From: Candidatus Tiamatella sp.
GTDB lineage: Archaea; Thermoproteota; Thermoprotei_A; Sulfolobales; Acidilobaceae
Direction: 5' to 3'
Length of the DNA: 38,066 bases
NCBI GenBank assembly: GCA_015522645.1
Contig: WALV01000035.1
Coordinates: forward strand, 1-38,066
Notes under the pieces: model-generated
The model's database searches: none
What the model saw: only the letters and a program-made list of their open reading frames with translations
Told to the model about the DNA's origin: nothing
Program-made: the position numbers and the translations under genes
Part shown: piece after piece, positions 32,702-38,066 of the stretch
How positions within the stretch are numbered: the first letter of the stretch is position 1
Layout: the number at the start of each line of letters is the position of its first letter

Positions 32702-32769
32702 GAACCCAATATTTTTAAACTACCTGGAGATAAGGCTTTGAACGAACGTATAGATACGGGTGTATAACA

Positions 32770-33024
32770 TTGAGTAGTGCAGAATACATCGTAAGTGTAA
32801 AGGATGCAATAAAACCTATGCTCCAAGAGCTAGGGTTAAAGATACTTCCTAAGGGGAGCACCTCGTTCAGCATAGTCCAGGGTACAGAGATAGTGATGAC
32901 AATCAGGGACACTGGAGACTATGTAGAGATTAGCTACAAGGGCAAGAAATACCAGTACGATAAGTGGTATACGAAGCCTCCTCATCTAGCGAAGGTAATT
33001 GAGAACGTTTTGAAAGCTCCTTAG
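32770..33024 (+). CDS. Small protein of unknown function
   Basis: An 84-residue protein with a leading helix (about 5-22), then three or four strands with GTEIVMTIRDTGDYVEISYK and a final helix. There is no recognised motif. It has a TATA-like TTTTTAAAC about 55 bases upstream and a TTG start at 32770. The fold could be a small alpha/beta sandwich. Confidence 0.65.
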   Translation: MSSAEYIVSVKDAIKPMLQELGLKILPKGSTSFSIVQGTEIVMTIRDTGDYVEISYKGKKYQYDKWYTKPPHLAKVIENVLKAP

Positions 33025-33117
33025 GAGTAAAACTACTTGTTTCCTATCAGTTCTTTTTTCACATCGCATAATAGTTTTATCTAATTAACACTGAACACAC
33101 TCATCGGGGAGTGAATA

Positions 33118-34116
33118 TTGGTATCATGGAAGCTTAAATGCCCTAAATGTGGCCTGGAAATAGAGAACATGTACCGTCACAGGTGCCCTGTGTGCGGTGC
33201 GCCTCTAAACTTGAGTGTTAAGGATCTAGATTGGAAGGCTGGCTCAGTTATGGGGGAGGGCAGAACTCCACTCGTCGAAAAGCGATTAGATGGTAAGACA
33301 GTATTATTTAAACTAGAATACCTAAACCCCTCAGGAAGCTTTAAGGACAGGGGTACAAGTATAAATATCCACATAGCCAAGCTCTTGGGGTACGACTGTA
33401 TTGTTGAGGACTCCTCTGGTAATGCTGGAATATCAGCCGCGTTATATGGAGCTTATACCAGTATGAGAACCAAGATAATTGTCCCGAGAAATACTCCTCC
33501 TGGAAAGAAGAAGATAATAAGAAGCCTTGGAGCACAGTTAATCCAGGCTAAAACGAGGAAGGCAGCCGCTGAGCTGGCTGAAACCATGGCCGATGAATGC
33601 TACTATATAGCACACGCATGGAACCCGTTCTTCACACTAGGACTTCAGAGCATAGCATATGAAATAGCTTCAAAGGGTTACGTGGGAGTACCTATTATAG
33701 CACCGGCGAGCACGGGCGGTCTTATTTATGCGATATACAAAGGGTTCCTGGACTATGCGAATAGGACACCGAGGATAATAGCTGCACAAGGCTCTAGTAA
33801 TCCTTGGCTGGCAGAGGCTGTTGGAGGCACGGTGGAGAAAGGTGAGTCAAAGCTAGCTGACGCCCTCGTCTATGAGGATCCGCCTAGGAAGGATGAGGCT
33901 ATAAGGGCGGTTGAGAAGTCGGGTGGTACTGCCGTTGCTGTTAACGATAGAAGTATTAAGAGGGCTTTGAAAGAGCTTTGGCATATGGGTTTCCCAGTGG
34001 AACCGTCGAGCGCGGCTGCTTACGCCGTGTATAAAAAGGTAGCTGGAAAACGAATTGAGGGGCCGGCTATTATCGTTCTAACTGGAACAGGATACAAGTA
34101 TTTAGATATCCTCTAG
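33118..34116 (+). CDS. thrC: Threonine synthase
   Basis: A 332-residue PLP enzyme of fold type II that converts O-phosphohomoserine to threonine. A short N-terminal zinc ribbon (Cys8, 11, 23, 26) is followed by the PLP lysine motif SGSFKDRG (72-79, Lys76). Other signatures are SSGNAGISAALY and the phosphate loop PASTGGLIY. The start is TTG at 33118. No other threonine genes are next to it. A related cystathionine-type lyase is possible but less likely given the zinc ribbon and the SFKDRG motif. Confidence 0.88.
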   Translation: MVSWKLKCPKCGLEIENMYRHRCPVCGAPLNLSVKDLDWKAGSVMGEGRTPLVEKRLDGKTVLFKLEYLNPSGSFKDRGTSINIHIAKLLGYDCIVEDSSGNAGISAALYGAYTSMRTKIIVPRNTPPGKKKIIRSLGAQLIQAKTRKAAAELAETMADECYYIAHAWNPFFTLGLQSIAYEIASKGYVGVPIIAPASTGGLIYAIYKGFLDYANRTPRIIAAQGSSNPWLAEAVGGTVEKGESKLADALVYEDPPRKDEAIRAVEKSGGTAVAVNDRSIKRALKELWHMGFPVEPSSAAAYAVYKKVAGKRIEGPAIIVLTGTGYKYLDIL

Positions 34117-34153
34117 TTTTTCCCCTTAGTTAACCTTCAACGGGTTATATCGG

Positions 34154-34161
34154 TTTATATA
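34154..34161 (+). promoter_or_regulatory. TATA box of the dehydrogenase/hydratase gene
   Basis: TTTATATA lies inside the symmetrical CGGTTTATATACCG. Transcription should start about 26 bases on, near 34183. This is only two bases before an in-frame ATG at 34185 and 50 bases before the Shine-Dalgarno-led ATG at 34233. Confidence 0.55.
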
Positions 34162-34232
34162 CCGTTATACCATACACTCCCTATATGCGGACCATATGTC
34201 CGATGCAATTCCTAAAATATAGGGTGGAAAAA

Positions 34233-36251
34233 ATGTCTGCGGAAAACATAAAGAAGTTAACCGTTGTCGGAGCCGGGACAATGGGCCATGGCATAGCCGA
34301 GGTAGCAGCCCTTAAAGGCTACAAGGTATACCTTGTGGACATTAAACAAGAGTTCCTAGACAATGCCTTGCAGAAAATTGAGTGGAGCCTCAAAAAACTC
34401 TACGAGAAGGGAGTTCTCAGGGATCCAGTTGAGACGGTAATGTCTAGAATCACCCCAGTAGTCAATCTAGATGAGAAAGGCGAGTTCACTGAGGAGTTCG
34501 CCAAAGTCCTAGCCGACACTGACTTTATGGTTGAAGCAATCGTTGAAAGAATAGACCTCAAACAGAAACTATTCGCCTACGCCGACGAACACGCGCCAAG
34601 CCATACAATACTAGCATCGAACACTAGTAGCTTACCGATAACAGAGATAGGAAGGGCGACTAAGAGGCCGGAGAAGGTCGTTGGGATGCACTTCTTTAAC
34701 CCGCCCCCACTAATGCCTCTGGTAGAAATAATTAAGGGAGATAAGACGAGTGACGATACTGTTCAGGTAACATATGATTTAGCCAAGAGGTTTGGTAAAC
34801 AGCCAGTGGTAGTGAAGAAGGACGTTCCAGGCTTTATAGTCAATAGGATACTGGCAAGATTCCTAAATGAGGCATGCTGGGTAGTGAAGAGAGGGAAAGC
34901 TGATGTAATTGAGGTTGACGCGACTGTAAGATACCAGCTGGGATTCCCGATGGGGGCCTTCGAGCTAGCAGACTATAGTGGAATAGACGTATTCTACTAC
35001 GTGTTCACAGCAATGACAGGCAGAGGCTTCAAGATCAGTCCCTGTACGCTCTTCAAGGAGAAGTTTGACGCTAAGGAGTTCGGGATGAAGAGCGGAAAAG
35101 GATTCTATACATACCCAGCACCCGGGAAGTATGTGAGGCCTGAAATACCTAAAGAGAAGGCAGGCAAGGTAGATCCTGTAGAACTAATAGCACCTGCAGT
35201 TAATGAGGCAGCATGGCTTCTCGAGAATGATGTAGCTACAAAAGAGGATATAGATAAGGCAGTGAAACTAGGTCTAGGATGGCCGAAGGGGGTATTCGAG
35301 TTTGCCGACGAATATGGAGTAGATAAGATAGTGGAGGCCCTGAAGAAACTTAAGGAAGAAACCGGATTCGAGGAATACGAGCCTCAATCGCTTCTCCTGA
35401 AAATGGTGGAAGAAGGAAAGCTGGGTAGAAAGACGGGTAAAGGATTCTACGAGTACAAGGAAGTAGAGGAGAGGAGGAAGAACACGCTACTCATACGGAT
35501 AGAAGAGCCGATCGCATGGATCGTACTTAACAGACCGAAGAAACTCAACGCTCTCAGCCCGGAGTTATTGAAGGAGCTATACGAGACGTTAGACGAGTTA
35601 GAAGAAGATGACAAGGTAAGAGTAGTCGTATTGACGGGGACAGGTAGAGCATTCAGTGCGGGAGCAGACGTAACCGCCTTCATGGGGCTGACACCGTTCA
35701 AAGCAATGATATTCAGTAAGAAATTCCACGAAATCACACTCAAGATGGAGTACTTCCCCAAGCCAATAATCGTTGCACTCAACGGTTTCACTCTCGGAGG
35801 CGGAATGGAGATAGCTATGAGCGGAGACATTAGGATCGCAGCTGAGGGAGTAATGATAGGCCAGCCGGAGATAAACCTTGGAATCATACCTGGCGGAGGA
35901 GGAACCCAGAGAATGCCAAGGCTAACCACCAAGAGCAAAGCCAAGGAAATAATATTTACGGGAGACATGGTTGATGCTAAGGAAGCGCTCAAACTAGGAT
36001 TGGTGGATAAGGTTGTACCACCAGAGCAGTTAGAGCAAGAAGCTAGAGCACTAGCACTCAAACTAGCGGAGAAACCGCCGCTGGCGTTACTAGCAGCTAA
36101 GTATGCGATTAATTTCGGGACGGAATCACCTATATGGGCAAGCCTACCCTACGAGGCGAGCCTCTTCGGGCTACTATTCAGCACAGACGATGTTATTGAG
36201 GGAGTAACTGCTTTTATGGAGAAACGGAAACCCAAATTCAAAGGACAGTAA
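34233..36251 (+). CDS. Fused 3-hydroxyacyl-CoA dehydrogenase/enoyl-CoA hydratase
   Basis: A 672-residue bifunctional enzyme. Residues 1-300 are an NAD-dependent 3-hydroxyacyl-CoA dehydrogenase with GAGTMGHG (13-20), a second C-terminal dehydrogenase repeat follows, and about 410-670 is a crotonase domain with AFSAGADV, GGGMEIAM and GQPEINLG (both catalytic glutamates). In autotrophic crenarchaea this fusion converts crotonyl-CoA to acetoacetyl-CoA in the 4-hydroxybutyrate cycles; elsewhere it serves beta-oxidation. ATG at 34233 is preferred (GGGTGG upstream, MSAENIKKLTVVGAG). An in-frame ATG at 34185, placed for leaderless translation, would add 16 residues. Confidence 0.92.
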   Translation: MSAENIKKLTVVGAGTMGHGIAEVAALKGYKVYLVDIKQEFLDNALQKIEWSLKKLYEKGVLRDPVETVMSRITPVVNLDEKGEFTEEFAKVLADTDFMVEAIVERIDLKQKLFAYADEHAPSHTILASNTSSLPITEIGRATKRPEKVVGMHFFNPPPLMPLVEIIKGDKTSDDTVQVTYDLAKRFGKQPVVVKKDVPGFIVNRILARFLNEACWVVKRGKADVIEVDATVRYQLGFPMGAFELADYSGIDVFYYVFTAMTGRGFKISPCTLFKEKFDAKEFGMKSGKGFYTYPAPGKYVRPEIPKEKAGKVDPVELIAPAVNEAAWLLENDVATKEDIDKAVKLGLGWPKGVFEFADEYGVDKIVEALKKLKEETGFEEYEPQSLLLKMVEEGKLGRKTGKGFYEYKEVEERRKNTLLIRIEEPIAWIVLNRPKKLNALSPELLKELYETLDELEEDDKVRVVVLTGTGRAFSAGADVTAFMGLTPFKAMIFSKKFHEITLKMEYFPKPIIVALNGFTLGGGMEIAMSGDIRIAAEGVMIGQPEINLGIIPGGGGTQRMPRLTTKSKAKEIIFTGDMVDAKEALKLGLVDKVVPPEQLEQEARALALKLAEKPPLALLAAKYAINFGTESPIWASLPYEASLFGLLFSTDDVIEGVTAFMEKRKPKFKGQ

Positions 36252-36253
36252 AT

Positions 36254-36284
36254 TCTTTAGTTTTTTCTAAAAACTTTTTGTTTT
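36254..36284 (+). terminator. T-rich transcription terminator
   Basis: Three T tracts (TTTTTT at 36261-36266, TTTTT at 36275-36279, TTTT at 36281-36284) begin a few bases after the dehydrogenase/hydratase stop. Poly-T runs terminate archaeal RNA polymerase. This starts a 447-base stretch (36252-36698) that holds only a short ORF and a guide-RNA candidate. Confidence 0.6.
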
Positions 36285-36350
36285 AGATCAAAACATTAGA
36301 AGGGTAATTATATTAATAATAAATTCATTAATAATGATAAGGGGATCCTG

Positions 36351-36494
36351 ATGAAGGGTCTCCTGGGCTCGATAGGATTCATTGTATTGTTATCAATACC
36401 TTCGAATATAACGTTTAATATTAGCTATCAAGATTTAGTGAGATTAATTAACAATAGCAACTATAGCTATGAAACCTTTTATGATGAACCGTAG
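36351..36494 (+). CDS. Possible small secreted peptide or gene remnant
   Basis: A 47-codon ORF with an ATG at 36351 and GGGGAT five bases ahead. It begins with a signal-like segment, MKGLLGSIGFIVLLSIPS, and then has several N-glycosylation sequons (NIT, NIS, NNS, NYS). It ends at a TAG at 36492 without a clear domain, so it may be the broken N-terminus of a larger secreted protein. An AT-rich promoter-like region precedes it. No family is recognised. Confidence 0.4.
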   Translation: MKGLLGSIGFIVLLSIPSNITFNISYQDLVRLINNSNYSYETFYDEP

Positions 36495-36595
36495 GAACGT
36501 ATGTATCCTCCTTCAACCTCTAATTTCCCTTGATCCATTATGTTAGCTCAAATACTTTTCCTGTCGGAACGGCATCGAATTACTATAGGGAAGAG

Positions 36596-36667
36596 GTCGG
36601 TTAGGAGATTCGTGATCACTGCCCACTTTCCCCATCGGGGCTCACTCGACCGTCGTATCTTCATCCC
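36596..36667 (-). ncRNA. C/D-box guide RNA candidate (sRNA B)
   Basis: A minus-strand element of about 72 nt: GGG (36667-36665), C box ATGAAGA (36664-36658), 12-nt antisense TACGACGGTCGA, D'-like GTGA (36645-36642), spacer with a CCCC/GGGG stem, C' box GTGATCA (36619-36613), 12-nt antisense CGAATCTCCTAA, D-like CCGA (36600-36597). The first 12 bases differ from sRNA A by one base. The complement of the first antisense is close to the conserved large-subunit rRNA segment GACCGUCGU (from memory). The terminal stem is weak. A TATA-like AATAAAAG lies about 30 bases upstream on the minus strand. Confidence 0.5.
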
Positions 36668-36698
36668 ATTATCTTGTTTCAGCTTAGTTTCTTTTATT

Positions 36699-36947
36699 CT
36701 ATTTGCATGCTTGTAATGCTCTTAATGCATTGTAGCCTGATACCGTTGATGCTCCTATGTTGAGTACTAGGAAAAGTATGTCATTTACCAGGTAGCTATA
36801 TACTACTAGGAATATACTTCCAAGCATATATAAGACACTAAGTTTTAACGGGGGTATGTCTGGGATACTTATAATCCACCCTAGAACTATTAGCAGCATC
36901 CCCGTTATACCTATCAACTCCACTAAACCTATCGCCACTATGGCCAC
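36699..36947 (-). CDS. Small three-helix membrane protein
   Basis: An 82-residue hydrophobic protein with three likely membrane segments (about 5-26, 34-51 and 54-72). The pattern, with a Trp after the first helix, a central GS and an LN in the last helix, is reminiscent of CBU_0592-type/SemiSWEET-like small proteins, but the match is by eye only. The listed start is GTG at 36947. GTG at 36938 is better placed after GGTGG, so the protein may be 79 residues. It is divergent from the aminopeptidase gene. Confidence 0.6.
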   Translation of the reverse strand: MAIVAIGLVELIGITGMLLIVLGWIISIPDIPPLKLSVLYMLGSIFLVVYSYLVNDILFLVLNIGASTVSGYNALRALQACK

Positions 36948-37021
36948 CAGAGCCTTTGGAGGTAACGTTATCTCCTATATATACCCGACCCTATACCCAT
37001 TATAGAATGAGGTGTATCTAA

Positions 37022-38066
37022 ATGTATCCGAGCCCTGGATTCCAAGCTGTCTTACCTAAGTATGCCGCCCTCCTGGTAGACTATAGTATAGGTGTAGAGG
37101 AGGGCATGGAGGTAGTTATATCTGCCGAACTCTCAGCAGCACCACTAGTAAGAGAGATTTACCGGGAGGTGTTAAGGAGAAAGGCGTATCCCACACCGCT
37201 TTATAGAGACGATCTTTTATCCGAGGTCTTCTATTTAGAAGCCAATGAAGAACAGCTCAAGCATGTATCCCCAGTTGTAGAGACTATTTACGAGAAGTAT
37301 AATGCATCGATAAACCTGCTCTCCAGTATTCACACAAAACCGCTGATAGGCATCGACCCGAGGAAGATGGCTACTGCCAGGCAAGCTATGGCCCCGTTAT
37401 TCCAGAAGTTCCTCGAACAAGCCGCGCGTGGGGAGAGGAAGTGGACAGTAGCTCCTTATCCGACTCTAGCTTTGGCTCAGGAGGCTAGTATGAGACCGCT
37501 CGAGTTCGAGGAATTCGTCTACCGTGCACTCAAGCTTCACATAGAGGATCCTGTAAAGGCGTGGAGTGAACAGGCGGAGAAGCAGGAGAGAGTGATCAGG
37601 GAGATACTATCCAAGGCTGAAGAGCTGAGGTTCGAGGGGCCAGGTATAGATTTGACTGTCAGAGTAGGCGGTAGGACTTGGATAAGTGACAATGGCCATG
37701 AGAACATGCCTGGAGGAGAAGTATTCACCGGTCCCCGTGAGGATGGAGTGAATGGGTGTGTTGAATTCGATATGCCCCAGGTGTATAGTGGTGTTGAAGT
37801 GGAGAGCGTAAAGCTTTGCTTCAAGAATGGCTTACTAGTAGAGTATTCTGCATCTAAGGGTAGTGACTTCTTAGATAAGATGGTTAACTTAGATGAAGGT
37901 GCTAAGAGGCTGGGGGAGATTGCTTTTGGTTTGAACTATGATGTTCAGAGGCAGACCAAGGAGATATTATTTGACGAGAAGATAGGTGGAACAATACACA
38001 TGGCACTAGGAAACGGTTACCCCGAAACAGGATCCACTAATAAGAGTGCTATACACTGGGATATGA
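37022..38066 (+). CDS. M29-type aminopeptidase, 3' end outside window
   Basis: The ATG at 37022 follows GAGGTG, and the frame stays open for 348 codons to the window edge. The protein matches the thermophilic M29 aminopeptidase family (AmpS/AmpT/PepS), metal enzymes releasing N-terminal residues from peptides. Seen are NMPGGEVFTGP (with a metal Glu), the second metal-site Glu region near GLLVEYSASKG, and HMALGNGYPETG...NKSAIHWDM at the very end, where His and Asp ligands lie. Only the last 20-30 residues should be missing. It probably has its own promoter in the 74-base gap. Confidence 0.9.
   Translation, partial: MYPSPGFQAVLPKYAALLVDYSIGVEEGMEVVISAELSAAPLVREIYREVLRRKAYPTPLYRDDLLSEVFYLEANEEQLKHVSPVVETIYEKYNASINLLSSIHTKPLIGIDPRKMATARQAMAPLFQKFLEQAARGERKWTVAPYPTLALAQEASMRPLEFEEFVYRALKLHIEDPVKAWSEQAEKQERVIREILSKAEELRFEGPGIDLTVRVGGRTWISDNGHENMPGGEVFTGPREDGVNGCVEFDMPQVYSGVEVESVKLCFKNGLLVEYSASKGSDFLDKMVNLDEGAKRLGEIAFGLNYDVQRQTKEILFDEKIGGTIHMALGNGYPETGSTNKSAIHWDM

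Noticed and set aside
35447-36061. 204-codon minus-strand open frame inside the dehydrogenase/hydratase gene
   Set aside because: It is a mirror of the well-supported crotonase domain; its product is low-complexity Ser/Leu-rich with no family features.
36479-36520. ATGATGA (36479-36485) as the C box of a plus-strand guide RNA
   Set aside because: No D box at 10-14 nt, no C'/D' pair and no closing stem.
1-38066. CRISPR array, insertion sequence, prophage or tRNA-borne integration site
   Set aside because: No regularly spaced repeats, transposase, integrase or tRNA gene was seen on either strand.

Overview
The window looks like a chromosomal segment of a hyperthermophilic crenarchaeon, most likely of the Desulfurococcales. 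The reasons are an archaeal information-processing gene set (pelota, aIF5A, SRP54, class I CCA-adding enzyme, XPD-type helicase, TrmG10- and TrmY-type tRNA methyltransferases), AT-rich TATA boxes, GGTGAT/GGAGG ribosome binding sites with many GTG and TTG starts, very tight gene packing, and a fused 3-hydroxyacyl-CoA dehydrogenase/enoyl-CoA hydratase. No rRNA, tRNA, CRISPR array, insertion sequence or prophage was seen. The species is not identified.

Layout. 1-5000: 3' part of a GNAT acetyltransferase, pelota, a stand-alone Lrp ligand-binding domain, valyl-tRNA synthetase, a FUN14 membrane protein and acylphosphatase. 5000-10200: RimK-like ATP-grasp ligase divergent from a GPT-type sugar-phosphate transferase, PRPP synthetase, then a minus-strand SIS-domain/TrmG10 pair. 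10200-17400: small crenarchaeal proteins, an aminotransferase, an MFS transporter, AlaX plus the AmrS radical SAM enzyme, a divergent AmrS-like protein that has lost its radical SAM cysteines, and an orphan DUF104 antitoxin-like protein. 17400-22200: secreted transglutaminase-like protein, RNase Z, a decayed vapBC pair, a COG2112 kinase overlapping the CCA-adding enzyme, and a decayed ORF. 22280-27700: aIF5A, SRP54, TrmY-like, XPD-like helicase, COG2521 methyltransferase and a small CxxC protein, nearly all in one direction. 27600-38066: DapA-family aldolase, Sir2, a winged-helix regulator divergent from a Gly/Arg/Trp-rich protein, M20 peptidase, metallophosphoesterase, threonine synthase, the dehydrogenase/hydratase fusion, a small membrane protein and a partial M29 aminopeptidase.

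The main result beyond the genes is a set of five intergenic RNAs with C/D-box guide architecture: terminal stem, C box RUGANGA-like, about 12 nt, D' box, spacer, C' box, about 12 nt, D box, terminal stem. They lie at 4875-4942, 4998-5071, 10006-10074 and 36596-36667 on the minus strand, and at 14178-14246 on the plus strand. Several D boxes are NNGA variants (CAGA, CCGA, TAGA) rather than CTGA. One antisense element matches a universally conserved 23S rRNA segment. With TrmG10, TrmY-like, AlaX, CCA-adding enzyme, RNase Z, ValRS and aIF5A, the window is rich in tRNA/rRNA maturation and translation functions.

Other points of note are two genes (RNase Z, TrmY-like) with no ATG/GTG/TTG at their family N-terminus but an in-frame ATA just after a strong Shine-Dalgarno; the cluster-less AmrS paralogue; an AlaX whose usual metal-ligand Cys is Asp; and a palindromic operator between a winged-helix regulator and its Gly/Arg/Trp-rich neighbour.
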